Part shown: positions 25,090 to 34,007 of the stretch, in pieces | How positions within the stretch are numbered: the stretch's first letter is position 1 | How the letters are laid out: the number at the start of each line of letters is the position of its first letter | Assembly: GCF_002892795.1 (NCBI RefSeq) | Contig: NZ_PJMC01000025.1 | Location: 1 to 51,184 of the forward strand | DNA: 51,184 nt | Source: Arthrobacter sp. AFG20 | Lineage (GTDB): Bacteria; Actinomycetota; Actinomycetes; Actinomycetales; Micrococcaceae | Direction of reading: 5' to 3' | Translations under genes and position numbers: made by a program | Notes under the pieces: generated by a model | What the model was told of the DNA's origin: nothing | Database searches by the model: none | Seen by the model: only the letters and a program-made list of their open reading frames with translations

Positions 25090-26046
25090 ATGAGCAGCCC
25101 AATCGGCTCCGGGGACAGACGCCCCCGGCGCACTTCCTCTGAATCAGGCACGTCCGAACCCATCGCGTCCGACCGCCACAGGCCCGAACACAGCACGGCA
25201 GAGCCCAACCCTGCCAACTACAGCACTCCGGAGCGCAGTTCAGCAGACGCCCCCACGGAGGCCACTCCTGTTTACGATGCCACCCAGTCCCGGCGCACGG
25301 CCGCTGGCTCCGGCGCCACCGGCACGGGCGGCACGACGGACACGCACACCCGGGCGCTCAACACCACGGGCGCGGACACGCCGCACGCAGAGCGCGACTA
25401 CAGACCCGACAATGAACGGGACGGAGGTACCGACACCACACGGCCCGACGACCCGGCCTTTGCCACCCGGGAGATGGCCGCGGCCCGCGAAAGGGAGGCC
25501 TTCGGCGGTATTAAGATCGGCTCGGCGTTCTTTGGCTGGCTGGCCGCCACGGGCATGGCCGTGCTGCTGACCGCCCTGGTCGCCGCGGCCGGGACCGCCG
25601 TGGGACTTGCCACGAACACCGACGTGAACACCGCCGTGGGCCGGGCCGCCTCGAACCAGACAGTGGGAATCGCGGGCATCATCGTCCTGCTGGTCATCCT
25701 CTTCGCTTCCTACTACAGCGGCGGTTACGTCGCCGGCAGGATGGCCCGGTTCAATGGCGCGAAGCAGGGGTTCGCGGTGTGGATCTGGGCCCTGATCGCG
25801 GCTGTCCTGGTGGCCGTGCTGGGCATGATCGCCGGCGAGCAGTTCAATATCCTGGCACAGCTGAACAGCTTCCCGCGGATTCCCGTCAACGAAGGTCAGG
25901 TGACCACCACCGGCATCATCGCCGCCGTCGTGGTTGCCCTGGTGGCGCTGGTGGGCGCCGTCCTGGGCGGCATGGCCGGCATGCACTTCCACCGAAAGGT
26001 GGACCGCGCCGGTTTCACTCCCACGGCGGATTACGAGGAGCACTGA
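25090..26046 (+). CDS. Membrane protein with a long disordered N terminus
   Basis: The ATG at 25090 gives 318 residues. The first 130 or so are low-complexity, rich in Ser, Thr, Arg and Asp, with no predicted fold. The rest has four or so hydrophobic spans: FFGWLAATGMAVLLTALVAAA, GIIVLLVILFASYYSGGYVAGRMARF, a third near AVWIWALIAAVLVAV and a fourth in GIIAAVVVALVALVGAVLG. The segment SYYSGGYVAGRMARFNGAKQG resembles DUF3792/YrzE-like and TIGR04086 proteins, but the match is from memory. Function unknown; the charged N terminus suggests a cytoplasmic interaction tail. Confidence 0.75.
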   Translation: MSSPIGSGDRRPRRTSSESGTSEPIASDRHRPEHSTAEPNPANYSTPERSSADAPTEATPVYDATQSRRTAAGSGATGTGGTTDTHTRALNTTGADTPHAERDYRPDNERDGGTDTTRPDDPAFATREMAAAREREAFGGIKIGSAFFGWLAATGMAVLLTALVAAAGTAVGLATNTDVNTAVGRAASNQTVGIAGIIVLLVILFASYYSGGYVAGRMARFNGAKQGFAVWIWALIAAVLVAVLGMIAGEQFNILAQLNSFPRIPVNEGQVTTTGIIAAVVVALVALVGAVLGGMAGMHFHRKVDRAGFTPTADYEEH

Positions 26047-26090
26047 ATCAGGAGGACCAGTGACTGGCGGCAGGGCGGCCCCAGCTTCCG

Positions 26091-26495
26091 TTACCGGTAG
26101 AGCGCGACGGCGTTTAAGTAGTACCAGCGCCGGTCCACCCTGAGGAAGCGGCTGGTTTCGTGGTGGACGCCGCGTTCGCCGTCCTGACGGAAGTGCGCCT
26201 TGAACTCCACGGCGCCTTCGGTGTCGAGCGGACCGCCCCGTTCGACGGACAGGATGTCCAGCCGCCGCCATTCCAGGCCCGGATCAAAGTCCAGCCCTGA
26301 AGGCCGGGTGCTGGGATGCCATGTTTTCAGGAGGTAATCGGCATGCAGCAGGACGAAGGCGGAGTAACGGGAACGCATCAGCTGCTCGGCGGTGGCTGCG
26401 TCTGCCGAACCGGTGTGGAACCGGGCGCAGCAGTCGGTGTACTGCTCGCCGGACAGGCACGGGCAGTTGCCGGAAAAGGGTTCTGGCTCGGTCAT
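26091..26495 (-). CDS. YchJ-like SEC-C motif protein (UPF0225)
   Basis: The 134-residue product opens with a SEC-C zinc motif: CPCLSGEQYTDCC (about 11-23), then the YchJ core RSRYSAFVLLHADYLLKTW and the C-terminal ETSRFLRVDRRWYYLNAV. The family is widespread and of unknown biochemical role; the Zn site resembles that of SecA. No operon partner is evident; the neighbours lie on the other strand. Confidence 0.9.
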   Translation of the reverse strand: MTEPEPFSGNCPCLSGEQYTDCCARFHTGSADAATAEQLMRSRYSAFVLLHADYLLKTWHPSTRPSGLDFDPGLEWRRLDILSVERGGPLDTEGAVEFKAHFRQDGERGVHHETSRFLRVDRRWYYLNAVALYR

Positions 26496-26662
26496 GGCAT
26501 CCCTGGGAACGTAGCGGTCGCTTGCGGCATCAGCCTATCGGCGCCTGCGGCGGGCCGGGTCCTATAACAGCTTTAAAACAACAGTTGCCGGTACTTGCCC
26601 TGCGGGCATGTCGGCAGTAAATAGTCCGTATGGTGGTTAGGGGCTGTTTTCCGGCGTAATCA

Positions 26663-26689
26663 CCGGCTCGATTTCTGGGGACGAGCCGG
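26663..26689 (+). other. Leader hairpin upstream of the 26713 gene
   Basis: CCGGCTCG (26663-26670) pairs perfectly with CGAGCCGG (26682-26689) over an 11-nt loop, ending 23 nt before the GTG start. The ribosome site AAGGAGGG lies downstream of the stem. Confidence 0.4.
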
Positions 26690-26712
26690 GCGCCGATGGT
26701 AAGGAGGGTGAA

Positions 26713-27504
26713 GTGGAAGATCCGACAACGATTGCACTGAACCTGACATTTTTTGGCACCCTGGGTGTTGCCTTCCTCATGTTTGTCGGCCTGTGCATCA
26801 GCGTCATGCTCACCCTGGTGATTGCAGGGCTCGGACGCCTTGTAGCGCTGATCGTGATGGCGCTGATCGGCCGCCTCCCCAAAAACGAAACCATCGAGAT
26901 CGTGCGGCTCGCCGCGGACGGCAGCCCGTTGCCCGCCGAGGCGGAAACGGTGCCGGCAAAAGCCAAGGCGAAAAAGGCCCCCAAGCCCCCCCGACCGGTC
27001 CGCGAGCCCCGCGCACCGATCGACTGGAAGAAACTGCGGACCCGCGCCGGCCTTCAGGAGGCGCTCCGCAGCGCCGTCATCCACCATCCCCTGGTGATTG
27101 CTGCCCGGCCGGTGCCGCCCGTCCTCGCGAAGGACTGGGCCGACGCCGTAGCTGCCGCCGACGCCCGCGCAGTGGCGCGTGCGCGGGCCGCCACGCCGGA
27201 AGTCAAGGTCACCGTGCGGGACCTGCCCCCGCCCGACGTCGCCGCGGCCAGCGTGACCGAGGTGGCTCCGCTCGTGGAGTCGGCCCTGCGCCACGATGCC
27301 GTGCCGGCCAAACCTGCCACCAACAAGAGCGCCAGCAGCAAGAGTGCCACCAGCAAGGGCGAAACGGTCCGGTCCGCCTTGGCGCTGTCCGCCCAGCCGC
27401 CACGGCCTGCGCGGAAACCGGCCGTAGCCGGACATGCCACGGTCCTGGACACCGGTTCCATGACGTCGCTCGCGCAGCACCCGGACGCCCGCACCCGCGC
27501 CTGA
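26713..27504 (+). CDS. Membrane-anchored protein with a basic, Ala/Lys/Pro-rich tail
   Basis: GTG at 26713 follows a strong AAGGAGGG site and gives 263 residues. Residues about 8-55 form two hydrophobic spans that resemble the small protein at 22440. The remainder is basic and Ala/Pro/Lys/Ser-rich (KAKAKKAPKPPRPVREPRAP, then NKSASSKSATSKGET), probably cytoplasmic and disordered, with one more ordered piece near 95-140. I do not recognise a family. Confidence 0.75.
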   Translation: MEDPTTIALNLTFFGTLGVAFLMFVGLCISVMLTLVIAGLGRLVALIVMALIGRLPKNETIEIVRLAADGSPLPAEAETVPAKAKAKKAPKPPRPVREPRAPIDWKKLRTRAGLQEALRSAVIHHPLVIAARPVPPVLAKDWADAVAAADARAVARARAATPEVKVTVRDLPPPDVAAASVTEVAPLVESALRHDAVPAKPATNKSASSKSATSKGETVRSALALSAQPPRPARKPAVAGHATVLDTGSMTSLAQHPDARTRA

Positions 27505-27544
27505 CCGCGAGATAAGCCGCCGGCATCCCTTACCCTGAGCAACC

Positions 27545-28570
27545 ATGTCCGCTAGCGTGAAGCCCATGGAATTCAGATACCTCGGAAACAGCGGCTTCAA
27601 GATTTCGGAAATCACGTTCGGCAACTGGCTCACGCATGGCTCCCAGGTGGAGAACGACGTCGCCACCCAGTGCGTGCGGGCGGCGCTGGACGCCGGCATC
27701 AGCACCTTCGACACCGCGGACGTCTACGCCAACACCGCGGCGGAAACCGTCTTGGGCGAAGCGCTCAAGGGTGAACGCCGGCAGTCCATTGAGATATTCA
27801 CGAAGGTGTTCGGTCCCACCGGCCCCAAGGGCAAGAACGACCTCGGCCTCTCCCGCAAGCACATCATGGAATCCATCGACGGGTCCCTCAGCCGGCTGCA
27901 GACGGACTACGTGGACCTGTACCAGGCGCACCGTTACGACTTTGAAACGCCGCTCGAGGAAACGATGCAGGCGTTCGCGGACATCGTCCGGCACGGAAAG
28001 GCCCTGTACATCGGGGTCAGCGAGTGGACCGCTGAACAGCTCCGCAACGGCCACGCCCTGGCCAGGGAACTGGGCTTCCAGCTGATCTCCAACCAGCCGC
28101 AGTACTCCATGCTGTGGCGGGTCATCGAGGAAGAAGTGGTTCCGGCGTCGGAGGAACTGGGCGTCTCGCAGATCGTCTGGTCACCCATGGCGCAGGGGGT
28201 GTTGAGCGGCAAGTACCTGCCCGGCCAGCCGCTCCCGCAGGGCAGCCGCGCCACCGACGACAAGGGCGGTGCCAGGATGATCCAGCGCTGGATGCGGGAC
28301 GACGTCCTGGCCGCCGTGCAGGAGCTGCGTCCGGTCGCCGAGGAAGCCGGGCTGACCATGCCCCAGCTGGCGGTGGCCTGGGTACTGCAGAATCCGAACG
28401 TCGCCTCCGCCATCGTGGGCGCCTCCCGGCCGGACCAGGTGGCCGACAGCGCCGCGGCCGCCGGCGTGCGCCTTGAGCCGGACGTCCTGAAGAAGATCGA
28501 CGCCGCCGTCGGCTCCCTCGCCGAGCGGGACCCGGCCCAGACAAAGTCCCCTGCAACCCGCGAGGCCTAG
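27545..28570 (+). CDS. Aldo/keto reductase
   Basis: The 341-residue protein has the full AKR (beta/alpha)8 catalytic set: Asp56 and Tyr61 in FDTADVYANT, Lys87 in EIFTKVF and His129 in YQAHRYD. The C-terminal NADPH motif is IVGASRPDQV (about 298-307). It is most like the voltage-gated K-channel beta/YghZ-type AKRs, NADPH-dependent reductases of aldehydes and ketones. Substrate unknown. A second ATG 21 nt downstream (27566) begins the conserved MEFRYLGNSG and may be the true start. It is followed by an NmrA-like gene after 8 nt, probably one transcript. Confidence 0.92.
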   Translation: MSASVKPMEFRYLGNSGFKISEITFGNWLTHGSQVENDVATQCVRAALDAGISTFDTADVYANTAAETVLGEALKGERRQSIEIFTKVFGPTGPKGKNDLGLSRKHIMESIDGSLSRLQTDYVDLYQAHRYDFETPLEETMQAFADIVRHGKALYIGVSEWTAEQLRNGHALARELGFQLISNQPQYSMLWRVIEEEVVPASEELGVSQIVWSPMAQGVLSGKYLPGQPLPQGSRATDDKGGARMIQRWMRDDVLAAVQELRPVAEEAGLTMPQLAVAWVLQNPNVASAIVGASRPDQVADSAAAAGVRLEPDVLKKIDAAVGSLAERDPAQTKSPATREA

Positions 28571-28578
28571 GAGCACCC

Positions 28579-29430
28579 ATGACGGATCTTCCAGACCTTG
28601 CGGTCACCGGCGCCACGGGGGTCCTCGGCGGCATGGTGGCCGGCCAATTGTCCGACGCCGGGTTCTCCCAGCGCCTGCTGGTGCGCGACCCCCGGCGGGC
28701 GCCGGACCTGAAGGACGCCCCGGCGGTGGTGGTCAGCTACGGGGACCCCAAGCTGTCCCGCCCGGCCCTGGAAGGGGTCAAAGTCCTGTTCATGGTGTCG
28801 GCGGCAGAGGCGGAGGACCGGCTGCAGCAGCATTACGCCTTCGTGGACGCCGCCGCGGAGGCCGGCGTGCAGCACATTGTCTACACGTCCTTCTTCGGGG
28901 CAGCGCCGGACTGCACCTTCACACTGGGCCGCGACCACTACGCCACCGAGGAGCGGATCAGGGCGTCCGGGATGGCATTCACGTTCCTGCGGGACAACTT
29001 CTACCTGGATTTCCTGCCCATGCTGGCCGGGGAGGACGGCGTTATCCGGGGCCCGGCGGGCGACGGCGTGATGGCCGCCGTCGCCCGGGAGGACATTGCC
29101 CGGTCCGCCGTGGCGGTACTTCGTGACCCGGCGGTCCACGCCGGGGCAACCTACGACCTGACCGGCCCGGAGGACATCTCGCTGTCGCACGCCGCCGAGG
29201 TACTTACGCGTTCCACGGGCAGGACCGTCACATATCACCACGAAACCGTGGAGGAGGCATTCGCCTCCCGCGCCTCCTACGGCGCCCCGGCGTGGCAGGT
29301 CGAGGCCTGGGTCAGCACGTACACGGCGATCGCCGCCGGCGAGCTGGCCGGGGCGACCTCGGACGTGCACGGCCTCACCGGCCAGGACCCGATGGCACTC
29401 GAGGAACTGGTGAAGCTGCCGCAGCTGTAG
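28579..29430 (+). CDS. NmrA-like NAD(P)-binding reductase
   Basis: The 283-residue protein has the atypical SDR nucleotide site TGATGVLG (10-17), then a Rossmann fold with VLFMVSAAEAEDRLQQH and VYTSFFGAAPDCTF, and the segment HYATEERIRASGMAFTFLRDNFYLD typical of QorB/NmrA-like quinone reductases or NADPH sensors. The canonical SDR Tyr-Lys catalytic pair is absent in the usual place, which is normal for this group. It lies 8 nt behind the aldo/keto reductase, so the two likely share a transcript. Confidence 0.88.
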   Translation: MTDLPDLAVTGATGVLGGMVAGQLSDAGFSQRLLVRDPRRAPDLKDAPAVVVSYGDPKLSRPALEGVKVLFMVSAAEAEDRLQQHYAFVDAAAEAGVQHIVYTSFFGAAPDCTFTLGRDHYATEERIRASGMAFTFLRDNFYLDFLPMLAGEDGVIRGPAGDGVMAAVAREDIARSAVAVLRDPAVHAGATYDLTGPEDISLSHAAEVLTRSTGRTVTYHHETVEEAFASRASYGAPAWQVEAWVSTYTAIAAGELAGATSDVHGLTGQDPMALEELVKLPQL

Positions 29431-29448
29431 GGGGTGGCGGCGCGGGGA

Positions 29449-29485
29449 TGTTGACGGTGTCGGGCTGTTGACGGCGTGTGTTGAC
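29449..29485 (+). promoter_or_regulatory. Three TGTTGAC direct repeats upstream of the molybdoenzyme
   Basis: TGTTGAC occurs at 29449-29455, 29466-29472 and 29479-29485, within 37 nt. The same heptamer is the core of the GntR-like operator at 32504. They could be half-sites for a regulator, or sequence related by duplication. Weak evidence on its own. Confidence 0.35.
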
Positions 29486-29587
29486 CGTCCTGCGGACACG
29501 GCGTAAACCTGTGAGGAGGAGCACGCCTATCAGCAGCTGCACCCCGCAGCCCCGAGAAACCGCAGCACCGAGCAGAATCGCAAGGCC

Positions 29588-30712
29588 ATGTCCAAGCTGA
29601 TCTACCGCCGCCGACCGTCCGCCCGCCCCGCACCCCATTCCGGTGTAGCAGCACATTCCGGTGAACCCACGCATGGCCCGCTCACCCGGGAAGAGCTGGA
29701 GCTCGCCGTGCGAAACCACTCGATGCCGCTCGAGGCCCTGCGCGAGGACGTGACTCCGCCAGGGCTGCATTACGTGCTGACGCATTTCGACATTCCGCAG
29801 GTCAGCGGCGCTTGGCACCTGCGGATCGGCGGGGCCGTGGAGCGGGCAACGGAACTGAGCCTTGCGGCACTGAAGCGGGATCCGGCCATCAGTGTCCAGG
29901 TGACCATGGAATGCGCCGGCAACGGGCGATCGCTGCTGAGGCCGCGGCCGCTCAGCCAGCCCTGGACTCTGGAAGGCGTGGGAACGGCGGTGTGGACCGG
30001 TGTTCCGCTGGCGTACCTGCTTGCCCAGGCCGGCGTCGAGCCCGAGGCCGCCGAGGTGGTGTTCACCGGGCTGGACACCGGGATCCAGGGTGGCGTGAGG
30101 CAGCAGTACGCCCGGAGCCTGCCGATTGCGGAAGCGTCCCGGGCCGACGTCGTCCTTGCCTACAAAATGAACGGCACCGAGCTGCCGCCCCAGCACGGCT
30201 ACCCGCTGCGGCTCGTCGTCCCCGGTTGGTACGGCATGGCCAGCGTCAAGTGGCTGCAGTCGATCCAGGTGGTCACGACGCCGTTCACCGGGTTCCAGCA
30301 GTCGGTCGCCTACCGCTACCAGCACAACGCGGACGACGCCGGCACCCCGGTTTCCCGGATCAGGGTCCGGTCCCTGATGGTTCCGCCGGGCATTCCTGAC
30401 TTCTTCACCCGCCGCCGGTACCTGCCGCGCGGGCCCGTCATGCTCCAGGGCCGGGCGTGGTCCGGTGAAGGCGCCGTGACGAAGGTGGAGGTCGGCATCG
30501 ACGGCAAGTGGGTTCCGGCGCAGCTGGACAAGCCTGCCGGCGCCTATGCATGGCGCGGCTGGAACCTGCCATGGGTGGCCGACCCCGGCCACCACGAACT
30601 GGCGTGCCGGGCCACGGACGCGACCGGCTCCACCCAGCCGCTGGAGCAGCACTGGAATTACCAGGGCCTGGGCAACAACACGGTGCAGCGAGTGCGGGTC
30701 ATCGTCGAATAG
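29588..30712 (+). CDS. Sulfite-oxidase-family molybdopterin oxidoreductase
   Basis: The 374-residue protein has the oxidoreductase molybdopterin domain (about 45-240) with the Mo-ligand cysteine Cys109 in TMECAGNGR, then VWTGVPLAYLL, FTGLDTGIQGG and GYPLRLVVPGWYGMASVKWL. The C-terminal Mo-co dimerisation Ig-like fold follows (about 255-374). It lacks a haem domain and any signal peptide, so it is probably cytoplasmic. Its substrate may be sulfite, or another oxo-acceptor. The ATG follows a weak site. Nothing nearby encodes a cofactor gene. Confidence 0.9.
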   Translation: MSKLIYRRRPSARPAPHSGVAAHSGEPTHGPLTREELELAVRNHSMPLEALREDVTPPGLHYVLTHFDIPQVSGAWHLRIGGAVERATELSLAALKRDPAISVQVTMECAGNGRSLLRPRPLSQPWTLEGVGTAVWTGVPLAYLLAQAGVEPEAAEVVFTGLDTGIQGGVRQQYARSLPIAEASRADVVLAYKMNGTELPPQHGYPLRLVVPGWYGMASVKWLQSIQVVTTPFTGFQQSVAYRYQHNADDAGTPVSRIRVRSLMVPPGIPDFFTRRRYLPRGPVMLQGRAWSGEGAVTKVEVGIDGKWVPAQLDKPAGAYAWRGWNLPWVADPGHHELACRATDATGSTQPLEQHWNYQGLGNNTVQRVRVIVE

Positions 30713-30785
30713 GTGTCGTTGCGGGATGGGCCCGGCGCTGAGGGGCGGCGTGCTGGGCCGGGTGCGGTTCGGGTGGTCCGCGTTC

Positions 30786-31559
30786 TTAGTGCATGTGGCT
30801 TCCGCCGTTGATGTCGATGGTGGTGCCGGTCAGGTAGGCGGACTCCTCGGAGGACAGGAAGGTGATGACGGCGGCGATTTCCTCGGTGGTGGCGTTGCGG
30901 CCCAGCGGGATGCCGGCGTTGATGGCCGCTTCCTGCTCCTCCGTGCTGCCGACGCGGATGTTGGTGTCCACGGCGCCCGGGGTGATGGCATTGACGGTCA
31001 CGCCGGAGTCGCCGAGTTCGCGGGCGAGGGCCTTGGTGAAGCCGAGGATGGCGGCCTTGGCTGCCGAGTAGGGGACCTTGCCGAAGACGCCGCCGCCGCG
31101 CTGTGCGGACACGGAGGACATGTTGACGATCCGGCCCCAGCCGTTGTCGATCATGTCCGGCAGGAAGGCCTTCGTGACGAGGTAGGTGCCGGTGGCGTTG
31201 ACGTCCATGACCTTGTTCCAGAGGTCGAGTGTGGTTTCCAGGAAAGGCACCGGCGAGGTGATGCCGGCGATGTTGGCCAGCGCGCCGACAGCCGGAAGGG
31301 CGCCGCTCGTGACCTCGGCTGAAACTGCCTTGTACGCGGCGCTGACGGAGTCCTCGTTGGCGACGTCAATTTCGTAGCCGAACGCCGGGACGTTGAATTC
31401 GTTGCCGATTTCGGTGGCGACCTTCGCGGACTTCTCGCCGTCGAGGTCGAGGATCACCACGCCCCAGCCCTGGCTGGCGTAGCGGCGGGCGGTGGTGATG
31501 CCGATGCCCCGTTCCGAGGTGGCTCCGGTGAGGACGGCGGTGCGCTGAATGGCGGTCAT
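30786..31559 (-). CDS. Short-chain dehydrogenase/reductase
   Basis: The 257-residue SDR has the catalytic set Asn121, Ser149 (NMSSVSAQ), Tyr164 and Lys168 (YSAAK) and NIAG (96-99). The cofactor loop TGATSERGIG (11-20) has two extra residues compared with TGxxxGxG, a form seen in actinobacterial SDRs; the DLDG at 38-41 suggests NAD(H). The gene starts 30 nt after the isomerase gene stops and both lie behind a shared operator region, so it probably oxidises or reduces a sugar acid or polyol of that pathway. Substrate unknown. Confidence 0.9.
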   Translation of the reverse strand: MTAIQRTAVLTGATSERGIGITTARRYASQGWGVVILDLDGEKSAKVATEIGNEFNVPAFGYEIDVANEDSVSAAYKAVSAEVTSGALPAVGALANIAGITSPVPFLETTLDLWNKVMDVNATGTYLVTKAFLPDMIDNGWGRIVNMSSVSAQRGGGVFGKVPYSAAKAAILGFTKALARELGDSGVTVNAITPGAVDTNIRVGSTEEQEAAINAGIPLGRNATTEEIAAVITFLSSEESAYLTGTTIDINGGSHMH

Positions 31560-31589
31560 GATTCTCCTTGGTGGTTTTTGTGGGGTTGT

Positions 31590-32414
31590 TCAGATGAGGT
31601 CGGTGATGAAGCTGGCTGCCTTGGCGGCGGCCGCCGGGCGTTCGTCGTGGGTGATGTCCCGGGTTTCGAGTTCCAGGCTGAAGTGCCCGGCGTAGCCCTG
31701 TTCGGCAAGGCCCCGCAGCCCGGCGGCGAAATCAGCCCGGCCGTTGCCGATGCTGAGGTTGATGTTGCCGGGCACGGCATCGCGCAGGTGCACGTGGGCT
31801 ATCCGGCCCTCGTGGCGTGCCAGGTACTCCAGCGGATCCTCGCCGGCGGCGACGATATGGCTGAAGTCCATGACAATCCCGACGCCGGAGCCCGCCAACC
31901 GGCGGGCCAGCAGTTCCGCGCGTTCCAGGTTCCAGCAGAACCGCAGGAAGTGCAGCGACTCCGTCCAGAGCTCGACGCCGAACTCCGCCGCGCGCTCCCC
32001 GGCCCGGATCAGCTGGGCGGCGACGGTGTCCAGATCCTCCTCGAGGCTCCGCACCGGCTCGTGGCTCAGCGCACCGCAGGGAAGGACCAGTGCCTTGGCT
32101 CCGGTTTTCGCGGTGAGGGTGAGCAGGGCATCAAGGTGACGGTCCCGCTCAGCCTGCCGGCCGGCGTCGAGCACTGCATTAAGGTCCCCGATATCCCCGT
32201 TGACGGAACGCACCCGCAGGCCGGATGCGGCCACGTCACTGGCCACGGCTGAGACGGCTTCTGCGTCGAGTTCGTACGGAACGTGGTCACAGACGCCGGG
32301 GAGGGCGCCCAGGTCTATCTCAGTGAAGCCGAGCCCGGCCATGGTTCGCAGGGCTGTCGGCAGGTCCTGGTGGCGGAAGCTGATGGATGAGCACCCGAGA
32401 CGGGAATGGAACAT
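31590..32414 (-). CDS. Sugar phosphate isomerase/epimerase family (TIM barrel)
   Basis: The 274-residue protein matches the AP-endonuclease-2-like TIM-barrel family. Predicted metal ligands are Glu152 (LWTESLH), Asp183 (VMDFSHI), His209 (HVHLRD) and Glu248 (LELET), the usual E-D-H-E set of xylose-isomerase-like epimerases. The N terminus SRLGCSSISFRHQDLPTALRTMAGLGFTEID is typical. It is divergent from the transporter and upstream of the SDR. It probably interconverts keto/aldo or epimeric forms of the imported sugar. The substrate is not determinable. Confidence 0.88.
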   Translation of the reverse strand: MFHSRLGCSSISFRHQDLPTALRTMAGLGFTEIDLGALPGVCDHVPYELDAEAVSAVASDVAASGLRVRSVNGDIGDLNAVLDAGRQAERDRHLDALLTLTAKTGAKALVLPCGALSHEPVRSLEEDLDTVAAQLIRAGERAAEFGVELWTESLHFLRFCWNLERAELLARRLAGSGVGIVMDFSHIVAAGEDPLEYLARHEGRIAHVHLRDAVPGNINLSIGNGRADFAAGLRGLAEQGYAGHFSLELETRDITHDERPAAAAKAASFITDLI

Positions 32415-32476
32415 CGTCGTTGATCCTCTGGTCGTGCCCGGCAGGCGGTAGTGATAGACACCACACTAGTTCGGGC

Positions 32477-32559
32477 GACTGTTAACAGTCAACTCCTGAC
32501 GGCGACTGTTGACAGTCAGCATGACGTCGGTCACACTGGGACACATCTTGTTAACAGTC
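32477..32559. promoter_or_regulatory. Cluster of three GACTGTTAACAGTC-type operators
   Basis: 32477-32490 is a perfect 14-bp palindrome GACTGTTAACAGTC. 32504-32517 is GACTGTTGACAGTC (one central mismatch), 27 nt away. 32546-32559 is a degenerate copy, TCTTGTTAACAGTC, with a perfect right half. They lie in the divergent region that controls the SDR/isomerase and the transporter/transketolase units. A matching site precedes the GntR gene at 35986, so this regulator is the likely binder. Confidence 0.75.
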
Positions 32560-32604
32560 GACAGCGCTGGACCTTCTTCAGCCGCTCTTCGAAAGGGAAC
32601 CACC

Positions 32605-33942
32605 ATGAGCAACGAAGCTCTGACCATGCGGGGGCCGGTCCACGGCACCAAGGACGCCCGGCGGGTCGCCATCGGCTCGGGCGTCGGCGCCGTGATCGAG
32701 ACCTACGACTTCATCGGCTTCGGCACTGCGGCCGCCCTCTACTTCGGAACTGCGTTCTTCCCCACCGGTGACCCGGTGACGGGAACGCTGGCCGCCTTCG
32801 CCACGCTCGGCGTCGGCTTCGCCGCCAGGCCGCTGGGGGGCATCATCGGCGGCCACTTGGGCGACAAGGTGGGACGCAAGCCCGTCCTGGTCACGTCCCT
32901 GATCCTCATGGGCATCGCTACCTTCTTCATAGGCCTGCTGCCCACCTACAGCCAGGTTGGCCTGCTGGCTCCGGCGCTGCTGGTGTTCGTTCGCATCGTC
33001 CAAGGCCTGGCCTTCGGCGCCGAATGGGGCGGCGCCATCCTGATGAGCTACGAGCACGCGCCGTGGAAGTCCAAGGGCAAGTACACGGGCATCGTCCAGG
33101 CCGGCTTCCCCGTGGGCCTGCTGCTGGCCAACCTGGTGTTCCTGGTCAGCGTGAACCTCGGCGGCGAGCTCGCCTGGCGCATCCCCTTCCTTGCCAGCAT
33201 CGTGCTGGTGGTTGTCGGCCTGATCATCCGCTCCAAGGTCCCCGAGTCCCCCGTCTTCGACGAGGTCAAGGGCCACGGCGAGATCGTCAAGTCCCCCATC
33301 GTCGAGGTCATCAAGACCGACTGGCGCAACATCGTCAAGGGCATCGGCCTCCGCATTGCCGAGACCGCCGGCTACGCCGTGTCCATCACCTACATGATTT
33401 CGTACCTCAACAGCCAGCACCTGGCCGACAAGACCCAGACCCTGGTGGCGCTGTGCATCGCGTCCGCGATCGGCATCTTTGCCACCCAGGCCTGGGCGCG
33501 CCTGACGGACAGGATCGGCCGCCGCCCGCTCTACGTCTGGTCCACCGCCTTCGCCGTCCTGTTCGCGGTCCCCATGTTCCTGCTGGTCAACACCGGTATG
33601 GTCATCTTCATCATCGCCACCCTCGTGATCTCCTACGCGGTCTGCCAGAACTCGCTCGCCGGCGCCCAGGGCGCCTGGTTCCCGGAACTGTTCCAGGCCA
33701 AGACCCGGGCCTCCGGCGCCTCGCTGGCCTACCAGATCTCCGCCATGGTCTCCGGCTTCACCCCCTTCATCACCACCCTGCTATTCGTCAGCTTCGGCTG
33801 GATGGGCCCGGCCCTGCTCTTCGGCACCTACGCCCTCATCGGCCTCTGGGCAGCCCTCGCCACCCGGGAAACCTGGGGAAAGCGGGAGAGGCAGCTGGCC
33901 GATGAAATCACCAAAAGCACCCCCCAGTCGGTGAACGTCTGA
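32605..33942 (+). CDS. MFS transporter, metabolite:H+ symporter type
   Basis: Starting at ATG 32605 (AAAGGGAA site) gives 445 residues. The sequence GVGAVIETYDFIGFG, RPLGGIIGGHLGDKVGRKPVL and GRRPLYVWS are typical of the MHS group (ShiA/KgtP/ProP-like), which import organic acids, sugar acids or zwitterions with H+. Twelve spans are expected. It is the first gene of a plus-strand unit with the two transketolase subunits; its TGA overlaps a possible ATG of the next gene (TGATG). This pairing suggests an acidic or polyhydroxylated carbon source. Confidence 0.92.
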   Translation: MSNEALTMRGPVHGTKDARRVAIGSGVGAVIETYDFIGFGTAAALYFGTAFFPTGDPVTGTLAAFATLGVGFAARPLGGIIGGHLGDKVGRKPVLVTSLILMGIATFFIGLLPTYSQVGLLAPALLVFVRIVQGLAFGAEWGGAILMSYEHAPWKSKGKYTGIVQAGFPVGLLLANLVFLVSVNLGGELAWRIPFLASIVLVVVGLIIRSKVPESPVFDEVKGHGEIVKSPIVEVIKTDWRNIVKGIGLRIAETAGYAVSITYMISYLNSQHLADKTQTLVALCIASAIGIFATQAWARLTDRIGRRPLYVWSTAFAVLFAVPMFLLVNTGMVIFIIATLVISYAVCQNSLAGAQGAWFPELFQAKTRASGASLAYQISAMVSGFTPFITTLLFVSFGWMGPALLFGTYALIGLWAALATRETWGKRERQLADEITKSTPQSVNV

Positions 33943-34007
33943 TGACCACCCTCAACGAAACCGCACCGCAGGAACTGCACACCCAACCACTCCCCCAGAA
34001 GGAACGA

